This document shows, piece after piece, positions 24,061-34,104 of a stretch of DNA of 64,000 bases (within the stretch, counting starts at the first letter, position 1; every line of letters begins with the position of its first letter). Below the pieces are notes generated by a model. The model saw nothing but the letters and a program-made list of their open reading frames with translations. It searched no databases and was not told the DNA's origin. A program made the translations under genes and the position numbers. The stretch spans positions 124,001-188,000 of the forward strand of contig NZ_PCPA01000002.1 in NCBI RefSeq assembly GCF_002979515.1. Reading direction: 5' to 3'. Origin of the DNA: Microbacterium sp. MYb54 (lineage in GTDB: Bacteria; Actinomycetota; Actinomycetes; Actinomycetales; Microbacteriaceae).

Positions 24061-25770
24061 ATGAGCCGCAGCGCCACCGCCGCCACGCACACCATCCGCG
24101 AGATGCGGGACTTCCTCTTCGCCAACGCGACGGACTACGCGGCGGCCCGTGCGGGATTCGCCTGGCCCGACGTCGACGAGTTCAACTTCGCGCTGGAGTG
24201 GTTCGACGTCATCGCTGGCGAGCGTCCTGACCGGCCGGCTGTGCAGATCGTCGAGGCCAACCTGAGCGTGCGCTCCTGGACCTACGGCGAGCTGTCGACG
24301 CGATCCGACCAGGTGGCCGCGTGGCTCAGCGGGCTCGGCATCGCCCGAGGCGATCACGTGATCGTGATGTTGAACAACACGATCGAGCTGTGGGAGGTGA
24401 TGCTGGCGATCACGAAGATCGGCGCCGTGTCGATCCCCACCTCGACGCTGCTCTCCGCCTCAGACCTCGCCTACCGTGTCGACCACGGGCGCGCCGGCGC
24501 GGTCATCACACTCGGCACCCTCGCCGACCGCCTCGACGACATCGACTCCGCCGTCCTGCGCATCGGCGTGGGCGACAGCGTCCCCTCCGACTGGGCGCGC
24601 TTCGACGATGCGACCACCGCACCGACGACCTTCGAGCCCGATGCTCCGACGCCCTCGTCCGACACCGCGCTGCTCTACTTCACCTCGGGCACGACGAACC
24701 GACCGAAGCTCGTGCAGCACACGCACGCGTCTTACCCGATCGGACACCTGTCGACCATGTGGTGGCTCGGCGTGCGACCGGACGACGTGCACCTCAACAT
24801 CTCATCCCCCGGCTGGGCCAAGCACGCGTGGTCGAGCTTCTACTCGCCGTTCCTCGCTGAGGCGACCGTGTTCGTGTACAACTACGCCCGCTTCGATGCG
24901 AACACTCTCATGCAGGTCATGGACTCCCATCACGTCTCGACCTTCTGCGCGCCGCCGACCGTGTGGCGGATGCTGATCCAGGCCGATCTCGCTCGTCTCA
25001 CCCACCCTCCTCGCGAGCTGGTCGGTGCGGGTGAGCCACTGAACCCCGAGGTCATCGACCGGGTGCGCGACGCGTGGGGAGGCACGATCCGCGACGGCTT
25101 CGGGCAGACCGAGATGACGGCCTGCATCGGCAACTCCCCCGGCCAGACCGTGAAGGTCGGCTCGATGGGACGCCCGCTGCCCGGGTATCCGGTCGTGCTG
25201 CTCGACCCCGTCACCGGAGAGGTCCTCGAGGGTGAGGGGGAGATCGCGCTCGACCTGTCCCACCCGCCGCTCGGGCTCATGGCCGGGTACTACGACGACC
25301 CCGAGAAGACGGCCGAGTCACGGATGGGTGGGTATCACCACACGGGCGACATCGCGGTGCGCGACGACGACGGCTACCTCACCTACGTCGGTCGCTCCGA
25401 CGACGTGTTCAAGGCCTCCGACTACAAGATCTCGCCCTTCGAGCTCGAGTCGGTGCTGCTCGAACACGACCTCGTGGTCGAGGCGGCCGTGATCCCGAGT
25501 CCCGATCCGACACGGCTCGCCGTTCCGAAGGCCTACGTCTGCCTGACCCCGGATGCCACGGCAGCCGAGGGCGACGCCGCGCGCGCGATCTTCGCCTACG
25601 CGCACGAGAGGCTGTCGTCGCATCTGTGGGTGCGGATCATCGAGTTCGTACCTGAGCTGCCGAAGACGATCTCCGGGAAGATCCGCCGTGTCGAGCTGCG
25701 GGCGCGCGAGGTCGCTCGAGTGGAGTCCGGTGACGAGACAGGGCAGCACCGCGACCGCGACTACCGCTGA
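24061..25770 (+). CDS. AMP-dependent acyl-CoA synthetase/ligase
   Basis: A 569-residue ANL enzyme that activates a carboxylic acid with ATP and joins it to CoA. The P-loop-like motif is LLYFTSGTTNRPK (about 210-222); the A5 motif is RDGFGQTEMTA; the A7-A8 hinge is YHHTGDIAVRDDDGYLTYVGRSDDVFKASDY; and the C-terminal catalytic lysine is in PKTISGKIRR. The sequence pattern (PGWAKHAWSSFYSPF) fits medium-chain or acetyl-type synthetases. ATG at 24061 has AAGGGAGC upstream. It appears monocistronic; the substrate is probably a medium-chain or aromatic acid. Confidence 0.92.
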   Translation: MSRSATAATHTIREMRDFLFANATDYAAARAGFAWPDVDEFNFALEWFDVIAGERPDRPAVQIVEANLSVRSWTYGELSTRSDQVAAWLSGLGIARGDHVIVMLNNTIELWEVMLAITKIGAVSIPTSTLLSASDLAYRVDHGRAGAVITLGTLADRLDDIDSAVLRIGVGDSVPSDWARFDDATTAPTTFEPDAPTPSSDTALLYFTSGTTNRPKLVQHTHASYPIGHLSTMWWLGVRPDDVHLNISSPGWAKHAWSSFYSPFLAEATVFVYNYARFDANTLMQVMDSHHVSTFCAPPTVWRMLIQADLARLTHPPRELVGAGEPLNPEVIDRVRDAWGGTIRDGFGQTEMTACIGNSPGQTVKVGSMGRPLPGYPVVLLDPVTGEVLEGEGEIALDLSHPPLGLMAGYYDDPEKTAESRMGGYHHTGDIAVRDDDGYLTYVGRSDDVFKASDYKISPFELESVLLEHDLVVEAAVIPSPDPTRLAVPKAYVCLTPDATAAEGDAARAIFAYAHERLSSHLWVRIIEFVPELPKTISGKIRRVELRAREVARVESGDETGQHRDRDYR

Positions 25771-25788
25771 GCTCTCAGCCGCGGTCGA

Positions 25789-26220
25789 TCAGCGAACGAT
25801 CGCGATCGACCCGGTCACCGCGCTCTTCGCGGTCACCGGCTTCGTCACGTTCACGCCGGCGGTCTTGGCTGCGGTCTTAGCTGCGGGAACCGCCTTCGGC
25901 AGCGCCTCCTCGACGGTGCTGCCAGAACGTCCGACTCCGGCCGCGTTCACGAGAGCACGCACGACTCCACCGATCAGCAGCATCGACGCGAGTGCTGCGC
26001 CCGCCAGGATCAGCGGCATCCACACCTGTGCGAACGACGCCGTGAAACTCAGCAGCGCGGCGACGATCCACCCTCCGACCGCGCCCCCGACAAGCCCTCC
26101 GGCTCCTCGGACGATCGCGACCGCCGCGACGATCGCGAAGACGGCGGCGAGCGCCGCGCCCACGTAACCGATCGGCACCATCAACGCAGCCAGATCGCTG
26201 GCCACTCTCATTGTCGTCAT
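25789..26220 (-). CDS. Hypothetical membrane protein with basic tail
   Basis: A 143-residue protein with three hydrophobic segments (about 11-36, 42-65 and 69-92) and a polar tail rich in Ala, Lys and Val (PKAVPAAKTAAKTAG). GGGGGG lies 5 nt before the ATG at 26220. No family is recognised. Tails of this kind can bind nucleic acid or wall polymers, but that is not established. It is convergent with the synthetase gene, and the spacer downstream of the MATE gene is AT-richer. Confidence 0.65.
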   Translation of the reverse strand: MTTMRVASDLAALMVPIGYVGAALAAVFAIVAAVAIVRGAGGLVGGAVGGWIVAALLSFTASFAQVWMPLILAGAALASMLLIGGVVRALVNAAGVGRSGSTVEEALPKAVPAAKTAAKTAGVNVTKPVTAKSAVTGSIAIVR

Positions 26221-26355
26221 GACGACCCCCCGTCAGTGGTTACTCCACTAATTCGACATTAGAAGTGTCTCCCGAAAAGGGCATCCGCCTCAAGTCCTAC
26301 CTGCATCATCCTGCAGACGGATATCCGCCCCGATCGGACGAGTCGGCGCGGGGTT

Positions 26356-27827
26356 TCAGCGGCGGCGCGGCCAGCGCAGGCGGCGGGCACGCACGACCCG
26401 GACCGGCTGGGTGACGACAGCGTCCACGACCATCGAGCCGTCGGTGGGACCGACGATCGCAATGGCCGAGGTCTCGGTCGTCTCAGCCGGGTCGATGGGC
26501 AGCCGCCCGAGTGCCCTGTGCGCACGGATGTAGGCCGGCACGAGCAGCACGATCGCGCCGAGCCAGGCGAGCGGATTGCTCAATGCGACGCCCTCGAACC
26601 CGATCCACGCCCCCAGCACGATGGCCGCCCCGACGCGCATGACCAGCTCGATCACACCGGTCACTGTGGGCACGAGCGTGTGACCGAGCCCCTGCAGTGC
26701 GCCGCGCAGCACGAACAGCATGCCGAGCGCCCAGTAACCGCAGCCGTTGACGATGAGCATCAGGTGGGCCTGTTCGACGACGATGTCAGAGCCCTCGCCG
26801 ATGAACAGGCGCACCATCGGGGCGCCGAAGGCGATCAGCAGACCGCCGAGGACCACGCCGGCCACGACCGCCATCCAGGTCGCCTCGACCACACCGCGAC
26901 GGATGCGGTCGGGGCGACGACCGCCGTGGTTCTGCGCCGCGTACATCGAGACCGCGAGTCCGAGCGAGGAGAGCAGGGCGACCGCGAGGCTGTCGACGCG
27001 GGAGCCCGTCGTGTAGGCGGCGACCGCGTCGGCTCCCAGGGTGTTCAACGCCACCTGCACCGTGAGCGTGCCGATCGCGATGATCGACGCCTGGAAGCCC
27101 ATGGGCAGTCCGAGGCGGAGGTGCTCGGCGATGTCGCCCCGCGTGATGCGCCAGTCGGCGCGGCGCAGGTGCAGCATCGGCAGGCGTCGCCGCACGAACT
27201 CGAGGCACAGCGCGACCGAGACGGCCTGCGCGACGACGGTCGCGAGTGCGGCACCACCGACACCCCATTCGAGGGGTCCGACCATCAGCACGACGAGCCC
27301 GACGTTCAGTGCGCACGAGACGGTGAGGAACACCAGCGGCGTCTTCGAGTCGCCGATCGCACGGATGATCGCGGAGAGGTAGTTGAAGAACATCGTGGCG
27401 CTGGCACCGAGGAAGCTGATCTGCGTGAAGATCGTGGCCTCTGCCATCAGCTCGGGTGGCGTCTGGAGCAGGGCGAGGATCGGGCCGGCGAGGAGGGGGC
27501 GCCGATGGTCAGGATCACGCTCGCGATGCCGCTGAGCAGCACTCCCGTCGCGACCGATCGGCGCACGGCGGCGTCGTCTCGCGCGCCGAACGCCTGCGCG
27601 ATCGGGATGGCGAAGCCGCTCGTCAGTCCCCAGGCGAACCCGAGCAGCAGGAACAGCAGGCTACCGGTCGCGCCGACGGCCGCGAGCGAGGTGACGCCGA
27701 GGTGCCGTCCGACGACGATGGCATCGGCGAACTGGTACAGCTGCTGCACCACGTTGCCGAGGAGGAGGGGGATGGAGAAGGCAAGGATGACGCGCCACGG
27801 GCGGCCCGTGGTGAGGGAGGTGGCCAT
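26356..27827 (-). pseudogene. MATE efflux transporter gene with a -1 frameshift
   Basis: Two frames together make one MATE (multidrug and toxin extrusion) protein. Residues 1-111 (MATSLTTGRPWRVILAFSIP to SVILTIGAP) are read in the first frame (27827 down); the rest, from LLAGPILALLQTPPELMAEA, in the next. One C too few at a C run (27495-27499 on the minus strand) causes the shift, so the first frame hits a TGA at 27449-27447. The second frame's ATG (27447) overlaps that stop, so a 363-residue fragment could be made, but it lacks the first three helices. MATE proteins have 12 TM and export cations by H+ or Na+ exchange. A sequencing error at a homopolymer is the plain alternative. Confidence 0.8.
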
Positions 27828-27884
27828 GAAGGAGCGGCTCGCAGAACTGAGGGGGTGATCGGGGGTGGAGCAAGCCTATCGAAT

Positions 27885-27912
27885 CGATTCGGTGAAGCGG
27901 AATACCGAATCG
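27885..27912. promoter_or_regulatory. Inverted repeat upstream of the MATE gene
   Basis: CGATTCGGT (27885-27893) and ACCGAATCG (27904-27912) form a 9-bp dyad around 10 nt; a 12-bp palindrome CGAATCGATTCG overlaps it at 27880-27891. Located 58-85 nt upstream of the MATE start and 17 nt after the ABC ATPase stop. It could be an operator for the MATE gene or a terminator for the ABC operon. Confidence 0.45.
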
Positions 27913-27928
27913 GCGCTCCGCCGCGACC

Positions 27929-28819
27929 TCACTCCCGCTGCGTGATCGTCCCGGGCTTCACGACGTCGAGCGCGTCGGCTTCCTCCGCCTCCCGGAGCAC
28001 CTCCTGCACGACCGGCGAATCCTCGCCAATCTCGCGTTCCAGCTCGTGCGCGAGGGAATCCAGCTCAGCCCCGCCGGCCATCATGCTGGTGAGCTGTGCG
28101 AGCGAAATCTCCGACTTCTCGAAGTTGCCGATGCTCGTGCCGCGGTTGAGCAGGAGGAACCGGTCACCTACCGGGTAGGCGTGATGCGGGTTGTGCGTGA
28201 TGAACACGACACCCAGCCCGCGATCGCGAGCTCTGGCGATGTACTTCAACACCACGCCGGACTGCTTCACCCCGAGCGCCGCCGTGGGCTCGTCGAGGAT
28301 GAGCACTCTCGCGCCGAAGTACACGGCACGAGCGATTGCGACGCACTGACGCTCACCACCGGAGAGCGTGCCGATCGGCTGGTCGACATCTCGCAGATCG
28401 ATCCCCATGTTCGCAAGCTCCGTGTAGGTGATCTGCTTCATCCGCTTGACGTCGAGCCGGCGCAGCGGCCCCCACCCCTTCGCCAGCTCGGATCCGAGGA
28501 AGAAGTTCCGCCATACCGGCATCAGAGGCACCACGGCGAGATCCTGGTACACGGTCGCGATACCGACGTCCAGAGCCGCTCTCGGAGACGAGAACGACAC
28601 CGGCTGCCCGTCGACGAGCAGTTCGCCCGTGGACGGCGCGTGAGCCCCCGCCAGCATCTTGATGAAAGTCGACTTACCCGCGCCGTTGTCGCCGAGGACG
28701 CACGTCACCTGCCCGGCGTTCACCGTCGTGCTCACCCCGGCGAGCGCGTTCACCGGTCCGTAGCTCTTGCCGATGTCTCGCACCTCGACGACGGGCACGC
28801 CCGTGATGACCCCGCTCAT
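27929..28819 (-). CDS. Sugar ABC importer ATPase, single-domain FrcA-like
   Basis: A 296-residue ATPase that powers the permease encoded upstream. Walker [10 protein letters not shown] is at about 41-49, signature LSGGERQ, Walker [10 protein letters not shown], and H-loop [10 protein letters not shown]. Most CUT2 importers (RbsA, XylG) fuse two such domains; this one is a single domain with an acidic C-terminal extension ending [11 protein letters not shown], as in FrcA-type importers. AGGAGG precedes the ATG at 28819, which overlaps the permease stop (ATGA). Near the iol genes, myo-inositol is the likely substrate. Confidence 0.92.
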   Translation of the reverse strand: MSGVITGVPVVEVRDIGKSYGPVNALAGVSTTVNAGQVTCVLGDNGAGKSTFIKMLAGAHAPSTGELLVDGQPVSFSSPRAALDVGIATVYQDLAVVPLMPVWRNFFLGSELAKGWGPLRRLDVKRMKQITYTELANMGIDLRDVDQPIGTLSGGERQCVAIARAVYFGARVLILDEPTAALGVKQSGVVLKYIARARDRGLGVVFITHNPHHAYPVGDRFLLLNRGTSIGNFEKSEISLAQLTSMMAGGAELDSLAHELEREIGEDSPVVQEVLREAEEADALDVVKPGTITQRE

Positions 28820-29859
28820 TTCACTCCTCCTGCTCTGAGCCGCACCCAATGGTTCAGGAACACGGCCAGCAGCAGCATCGCCCCGAGGAACGTGCGCAAC
28901 CAGTTCGTGTCCCACTGGGCGAAGGTGATCCCCTGGAAGACCATGCCGTAGATGAGGGCGCCCAGCGCCGCCCCGATCGCCGACCCGAAGCCTCCCGTCA
29001 TCAAGCAGCCGCCCACCACCGCGCAGATGATGTAGATGAATTCCTGGCCGACACCCGTGTTCGCCTGCACCGTGGAGGTGCGAAACAGCGAGATCATCCC
29101 GACCAGCCAGGCCGCGCCTGCGGTCACCATGAAGAGGCCGATCTTGGTTTTGAGGACGGGGACCCCGACCTGGCGCGACGCGGTCGCCGCGCCGCCGACC
29201 GCGAAGATCCAGTTACCTGGGCGGGTGCGCAGCAGCACCCAGGTGGCGACGGCCGTGACAATGAACCACCAGAGCACCGAGATGTAGAACGTGCCTCCGC
29301 CGATCGAGATCGATGAGCCGAACAGGGGCTGGATGCTGTCGTAGAACGGCACCTTCGTCATTCCTTGGATGGCCACCTGACCGGTGATGAGCTTGGTGAC
29401 CGCGAGATCGACACCCGCGAGCACGAAGAAGGTGCCGAGGGTGATGATGAAGCTCGGCAGCCCGGTCTTCATGACGAGGATGCCGTTGAGAGCGCCGATG
29501 GACAGCGCGAGCACGAGCGAGACCAGGACGGCGAGCCAGATGTTGAGCCCGTACTGCGTGGTGAGGACACCGACGACGAGAGCGGTGAAACCCGTCAGCA
29601 CTCCTGCCGAGAGATCGAACTCACCGCCGATCATCAACAGGGCGACCGCCACGGCCATGATGCCGAATGTCGACGCGGATTCCAGCCACACGCCCGCACC
29701 GGCGGCCGTCATGAAGCTCTGCGTGTACGCGGAGAAGAAGATCATCACCGCGAGTGCGGCGACGAGTGCGCCCATCTCCGGACGCACGAGCAGATTGCGC
29801 AGGGGTCGTCGCTCGAGACGGGGTCTGTTCCCCACCGCGACGATGTCGGTCGTTGTCAT
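28816..29859 (-). CDS. Sugar ABC importer permease, CUT2 type
   Basis: A 347-residue integral membrane protein with about ten helices of the RbsC/XylH/FrcC family. Landmarks include [18 protein letters not shown] (the family's G-x-D-LS signature) and [20 protein letters not shown]. It forms the transmembrane channel for the ATPase downstream and the binding protein upstream. GTG at 29862 and ATG at 29859 are adjacent and equally possible; I took the ATG. The first gene of the operon encodes the binding protein and ends 53 bp away. Confidence 0.93.
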   Translation of the reverse strand: MTTTDIVAVGNRPRLERRPLRNLLVRPEMGALVAALAVMIFFSAYTQSFMTAAGAGVWLESASTFGIMAVAVALLMIGGEFDLSAGVLTGFTALVVGVLTTQYGLNIWLAVLVSLVLALSIGALNGILVMKTGLPSFIITLGTFFVLAGVDLAVTKLITGQVAIQGMTKVPFYDSIQPLFGSSISIGGGTFYISVLWWFIVTAVATWVLLRTRPGNWIFAVGGAATASRQVGVPVLKTKIGLFMVTAGAAWLVGMISLFRTSTVQANTGVGQEFIYIICAVVGGCLMTGGFGSAIGAALGALIYGMVFQGITFAQWDTNWLRTFLGAMLLLAVFLNHWVRLRAGGVK

Positions 29860-29912
29860 CACTCAGTCCTTTCGCCGAGAGGGGACGGGTCGCCCCGTCC
29901 CCTGCCGGATGC

Positions 29913-30896
29913 CTAGCGCGTGCCCTTCTTGGCGAACTCGGCGACCTGTGCCGCGTTGTCCTTCGTGACGAACGCCGGCCCGGAGTACACCGGCTGTCCA
30001 CCGCCGATGTCGTTGCCGTTGGTGCTCTTGAGGTAGAGCGCCGTCACCCCGAGGAAACCCTGCACGTACGGCTGCTGGTCGACCGCGAACGAGATCTTGC
30101 CGTCGGCCACTGCGGCCACGACATCCTCCGAGAGGTCGAAGGTCGCGACCTTCGCCGCGCTGCCGGACTCCTCGACGGCACCGACCGCATCGATCGCGTA
30201 CTGCCCGCCGAGCGTGAGCACGGCGTCGATGGAAGGATCAGCCTGGAGCTTCGACTTGATGGTGGCCTTGACCTCAGCGTCGTTCGTGCCGTCGACCTGC
30301 AGATTCGCCATCGAACCGCTGAAGGCACCGGCGGCCGCTGCGCAACGCTCCTCGAGCCCGATGTTGCCGGCCTCCTGGATGACGCAGAGCGCGTTGGTCG
30401 CGCCCTCTTCACCCAGACGCTCACCCACGGCGGCACCGGCGATGGACTCGCTCTGACCGATGTGCGTGATCGCGCCGAACTCGGCGAACTTCTCGATACC
30501 CGAGTTGATGGTCACCACGGGGATACCGGCCTCGACGGCGCGTTCGACGCTCGCCTTCACGCCGTCCGGGTTGGCCATCGAGACGACGATGCCGTCGACG
30601 CCCTGGGCGATCGCGTTGTCGATCAGCTGCGACTGCTTGGCGGGGTCCGGGTCGGAGTTGTAGGTGACGTCCGCGCCGTAGTCGGCACCGGCCTTCTCCG
30701 CGCCGGACTTGACGCGGTCCCAGAACGCGTCGCCCGGTGCGGCGTGCGTGACGACCGCGTAGCTCAGGTCGGACGACTTCGTGTCGCCACCCCCCTGGGT
30801 GTCGGTCGTCGGTTCCTGCCCGGTCCCGGAGCATGCCGACAGCAGCAGCGCGGCTGCGGCGGCGATCCCCAGAACGCCGATGAGGGGCTTCTTCAT
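29913..30896 (-). CDS. Sugar-binding lipoprotein of CUT2 ABC importer
   Basis: A 327-residue periplasmic-binding-protein-like lipoprotein. The signal ends in the lipobox LSAC (Cys at about 22), and a Gly/Thr/Asp-rich linker follows. Residues about 44-320 form a type I binding fold (AYAV-like start SYAVVTHAAPGDAFWDRV; GIVVSMANPDGVKASVERAV; IDAVLTLGGQYAIDAVGA). It captures a sugar or polyol outside the membrane for the permease. The ribosome site is AAGGGAAA. The neighbouring operon points to inositol as ligand. Confidence 0.93.
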   Translation of the reverse strand: MKKPLIGVLGIAAAAALLLSACSGTGQEPTTDTQGGGDTKSSDLSYAVVTHAAPGDAFWDRVKSGAEKAGADYGADVTYNSDPDPAKQSQLIDNAIAQGVDGIVVSMANPDGVKASVERAVEAGIPVVTINSGIEKFAEFGAITHIGQSESIAGAAVGERLGEEGATNALCVIQEAGNIGLEERCAAAAGAFSGSMANLQVDGTNDAEVKATIKSKLQADPSIDAVLTLGGQYAIDAVGAVEESGSAAKVATFDLSEDVVAAVADGKISFAVDQQPYVQGFLGVTALYLKSTNGNDIGGGQPVYSGPAFVTKDNAAQVAEFAKKGTR

Positions 30897-30955
30897 TTCG
30901 GTTTCCCTTCGATGCGGATGCTGTCGACGTCGACACGTCCCACATTCATGACGTC

Positions 30956-31009
30956 GGTGTCAGGGCGAGTCTGACACCGCGGAAATCAAATGTCAATACA
31001 TTCTGTCAA
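30956..31009 (-). promoter_or_regulatory. Promoter and operator of the ABC importer operon
   Basis: On the minus strand, TTGACA (30996-30991) and CAGACT (30973-30968) are 17 bp apart and make a good sigma-70-type promoter. A perfect dyad GGTGTCAG/CTGACACC (30956-30963, 30971-30978) covers the -10 box. A second TTGACA lies at 31009-31004. A palindrome GTCGACGTCGAC is at 30923-30934. The layout suggests repression by a regulator bound over the promoter. Confidence 0.55.
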
Positions 31010-31053
31010 CATCTCCTCTTCATGTAACCTGGATCAAACGGAAGGAGTCGCTC

Positions 31054-32238
31054 GTGGTGGCGAAGAAGCGCATCGGAGTCGGTCTGGTCTCGGTCGGATG
31101 GATGGGGCGTCTGCACTCGCGCGCCTATCTCGAGGCGCACCGCCACTACCCCGACCTCCCCGTGATCGCCGAGCTGACGGTCGCCGCCGACCCCGATGCC
31201 GTGGGCCGCGATCATGCCTCGAGCGTGCTCGGCTATCGCGAGACCACGACGGACTACCAGGAGCTGATCGCGCATCCCGACGTCGACGTCGTCTCGATCT
31301 GCTCGCCGAACTTCCTCCACCATGAGATCGCTCTGGCCGCCATCTCCGCCGGTAAGCCGTTCTGGATCGAGAAGCCCATGGGCCGGGGCGCGCGCGAGTC
31401 GAGGGAGATCGCGCAGGGTGCCGCGGAGGCCGGGCTCGTCACCTCCGTGGGCTTCAACTACCGGCATGCGCCCGCGATCGCGTATGCCAGGCGCCTGGTG
31501 CGCGATGGCGCGCTCGGCACGATCACGAACGTCAGAGTCGCGCTGCTGGCCGACTACTCCGCCGACCCCGAGGGTGCGCTCACCTGGCGATTCAACCGGG
31601 AACGCGCCGGCACCGGCGTGCTCGGCGACCTGCTCTCGCACGGTGCCGATCTGGCGCAGTACGTCGTCGGCAGGATCAGCGAGGTCAGCGGACTCACCGA
31701 GACCTTCATCCGCACCAGGCCCCTGCCTGCCGGCGGCGCGACGAGCCACTTCAGCAGGGGGACCAGTGGAGGCCCCACCGGCGAGGTGGAGAACGAGGAC
31801 TACGCCGCGATCCTCGCGCGGTTCGATTCGGGCGCCGTCGCGGTGCTGGAGTCCAGCCGGGTGGCGATCGGCCCCCGTGCCGAGTACCGAATCGAGGTGT
31901 ACGGCACGAAGGGCTCGCTGCGGTGGGACTTCCAGCGGCTGAACGAACTCCAGCTCGCCGACGACGCCTCGGGGTATCGGACCGTGATGGCCGGACCCGA
32001 CTTCGGCGACTTCGCACGTTTCCAGCCGGGCGCCGGCACGTCGATGGGCTTCGACGACCTGAAGACCATCGAGGCATCGTTGTTCCTGCGGTCGGTGGCC
32101 GAGGGGGCGCAGCTCGCGCCGTCGGCATCCGATGCCTGGTCGGCCGCCGAGATCGTGGACGCCGCGCTGCGCAGCGCAGCATCCGGGTCATGGGAGTCGG
32201 TGCCGACGGTGACAGGCTCGACGACCTACGATGCCTGA
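31054..32238 (+). CDS. Gfo/Idh/MocA oxidoreductase
   Basis: A 394-residue NAD(P)-dependent sugar or inositol dehydrogenase. The N-terminal Rossmann fold begins IGVGLVSVGWMGRLHSRAY, and the family E-K-P motif (WIEKPMGRG) supplies the catalytic lysine. The C-terminal half is the Gfo/Idh substrate domain. The length and G-x-M-G-x-x-H start are typical. GTG at 31054 has GGAAGGAG 9 nt upstream. It is divergent from the ABC importer operon and convergent with the isomerase at 32245 (6-bp gap). It may oxidise myo- or scyllo-inositol, but which isomer is not decided by sequence. Confidence 0.88.
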   Translation: MVAKKRIGVGLVSVGWMGRLHSRAYLEAHRHYPDLPVIAELTVAADPDAVGRDHASSVLGYRETTTDYQELIAHPDVDVVSICSPNFLHHEIALAAISAGKPFWIEKPMGRGARESREIAQGAAEAGLVTSVGFNYRHAPAIAYARRLVRDGALGTITNVRVALLADYSADPEGALTWRFNRERAGTGVLGDLLSHGADLAQYVVGRISEVSGLTETFIRTRPLPAGGATSHFSRGTSGGPTGEVENEDYAAILARFDSGAVAVLESSRVAIGPRAEYRIEVYGTKGSLRWDFQRLNELQLADDASGYRTVMAGPDFGDFARFQPGAGTSMGFDDLKTIEASLFLRSVAEGAQLAPSASDAWSAAEIVDAALRSAASGSWESVPTVTGSTTYDA

Positions 32239-32244
32239 GCGGGA

Positions 32245-33042
32245 TCAGACTCCGAAGGCGGTCCGGAACGCGTCCAGCGCGGCATCCGTGTCGCCCCGAG
32301 CCCAGCCCTCGAGGCCGACCACTTCGTCGTAGCCGAGCTCTCTCAACTCCGCCGCGATCGCCTCGAAACGGATCTCTCCCGTGCCGGGCTCGCAGCGCCC
32401 CGGCACGTCGGCGACCTGGATCTCCCCGACCCACGGCAGCGCCTCCCGCACCAGCTCGATGAGATTCCCCTCGCCGATCTGCGCGTGATAGAGGTCGAGA
32501 TTGAGGCGCAGAGCCGGCGCGTCGACGGCGCGCACGAGCCGCAGCGTGTCGGCCGCACGGGCGAACGGGGTGCCCGGATGGTCGACGGCCGTGTTGAGGT
32601 TCTCCAGCGTGAACACTCGGCCCGCCCGCGCGCCGAGTTCGGCCAGCCGCCCGAGCGTCTCGGTCGCGGTCGCCCACTCGCCCTCGGCGACCTCGCCACG
32701 AGGGCGCACCGGCAGTCCGTCCGGAGCGAGGCCCGTGCCGTGCAGGTTCAGTCGCGGCACATCGATCAGCTCCGCCATCCGCAACGACTCCTCCGCCGTG
32801 GCGATGAGCTCGGCGATGCCGTCCGGGGTCGTGAGGTCACCCCGAAGGTAGCCGGTCATCGAGGAGAACACCGCACCGGTCGCGGCGAGCGCCGGCAGAT
32901 CCTTGGTGCTCCAGTCCCAGATCTCCACCTCGAATCCCCGCTCGTGCAATCGTCGGACGCGCTCCACGAAATCGAGTCCGGTGTGGAGCATCTCCGCCGA
33001 GGCGGCCAGACGGTAGCGGGCCGGCGGCAGGATGCCGCTCAT
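32245..33042 (-). CDS. Sugar isomerase/epimerase, hydroxypyruvate isomerase-like
   Basis: A 265-residue TIM-barrel protein of the xylose-isomerase-like family. Metal-site words are present: FTLENLNTAVDHPG (Glu), LNLDLYHAQIGEG (Asp and His), EIQVADVPGRCEPGTGEI (His-less strand, Asp) and VVGLEGWARG (Glu). It matches the Hyi hydroxypyruvate isomerase pattern. In iol loci such genes are thought to act on inosose or keto sugars. The start overlaps the stop of the upstream dehydrogenase by 4 bp (ATGA). Confidence 0.85.
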   Translation of the reverse strand: MSGILPPARYRLAASAEMLHTGLDFVERVRRLHERGFEVEIWDWSTKDLPALAATGAVFSSMTGYLRGDLTTPDGIAELIATAEESLRMAELIDVPRLNLHGTGLAPDGLPVRPRGEVAEGEWATATETLGRLAELGARAGRVFTLENLNTAVDHPGTPFARAADTLRLVRAVDAPALRLNLDLYHAQIGEGNLIELVREALPWVGEIQVADVPGRCEPGTGEIRFEAIAAELRELGYDEVVGLEGWARGDTDAALDAFRTAFGV

Positions 33043-34049
33043 CGCAGATCCACCGGCACCACGACGCGCTCGGTTGCGGAGCGCTGCGCGGCATCCGCGA
33101 GGATCAGGGCAGCCCGACCGTCTTCGAAGGTCGGGCTCGTGGAGGCCTCCCCGCGGACGAGACGGATGAACTCGTGCAGCTCTGCGGCGTACGCGGCCGC
33201 ATAGCGTTCCAGGAAGAACGGCTCGTACGGCGGCTTCGCCTCGACGGCCGCAGCGTTCGAGAGACTCACGAGGCTGGTCGGTGCGTTCGCGACCTGCAGC
33301 ATTCCTGCAGCTCCGAACGCCTCGATGCGCTGGTCGTAGCCGACCGCGCTGTGCCGCGAGTTCACGATCGTCACGAGAGCGCCGGATGCCGCACGAAGCG
33401 TCGTCACAGCAGTGTCGAAATCCCCGTGCTGAGCAGCACCGGCGTCGAACGTCGTCGAGCCGAAAGCTGACACCTCGACGACGTCGGGCAGGAAGAACCG
33501 CGCCATGTCGAAGTCGTGGATCGTCATGTCGCGGAAGATCCCCCCGGACACCGCGACATACTCGGCCGGCGGCGCAGACGGGTCGCGGCTGATGATGGTC
33601 AACTGTTCGAGGGCACCGATCTCGCCCGCCGCGACGCGCGCCCTGACCGCGGCGAACGCGGGATCGAAGCGGCGGTTGAAGCCGAGCGCGACCGGCACGC
33701 CGGACGAGGCGACCCGCGATCGCAGGGCGTCGACCCTGACGATGTCGAGGTCGATCGGCTTCTCGCACAGCACCGGGATGCCGGCGTCGATGGCCTGCGC
33801 GATGAGGTCGACGTGCGTCGGTGTCGGCGAGGCGATCAGGACGGCGTCCACGTCGCCGGCGGTGAACACGTCGTCGGGGGTGTCGGTCGCGATGCCACCG
33901 TAGGTCGCCGCGACGCGAAGGGCACCGTCGACGAACGGGTCGGCGATGCGGGTGAGCTGCGCGTCAGGGTCGGCCGCGATGCTCGCGGCGTGCACCTGGC
34001 CGATGCGTCCGGTGCCGATCAAACCGAAGCGGAGGGGAGCGTGTGACAT
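33039..34049 (-). CDS. iolG: Inositol 2-dehydrogenase
   Basis: A 336-residue Gfo/Idh enzyme that oxidises myo-inositol to scyllo-inosose with NAD+. The nucleotide site is GLIGTGRIGQVHAASI, the catalytic lysine lies in LCEKPIDLD, and GFNRRFDPAFAAVRARV and IHDFDMARFF match inositol dehydrogenases. It lies in the iol operon 55 bp after iolE and overlaps the next isomerase by 4 bp. IolG catalyses the first step of the pathway encoded by the operon. The start is ATG 34049 (MSHAPLRFGLIG); the frame opens further upstream without a better start. Confidence 0.9.
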   Translation of the reverse strand: MSHAPLRFGLIGTGRIGQVHAASIAADPDAQLTRIADPFVDGALRVAATYGGIATDTPDDVFTAGDVDAVLIASPTPTHVDLIAQAIDAGIPVLCEKPIDLDIVRVDALRSRVASSGVPVALGFNRRFDPAFAAVRARVAAGEIGALEQLTIISRDPSAPPAEYVAVSGGIFRDMTIHDFDMARFFLPDVVEVSAFGSTTFDAGAAQHGDFDTAVTTLRAASGALVTIVNSRHSAVGYDQRIEAFGAAGMLQVANAPTSLVSLSNAAAVEAKPPYEPFFLERYAAAYAAELHEFIRLVRGEASTSPTFEDGRAALILADAAQRSATERVVVPVDLR

Positions 34050-34104
34050 CGTGCCGTCTTTCGTGGAGAGGATGAGTGCGGAGAGGGATTCGGGAAGGAG
34101 ACCG

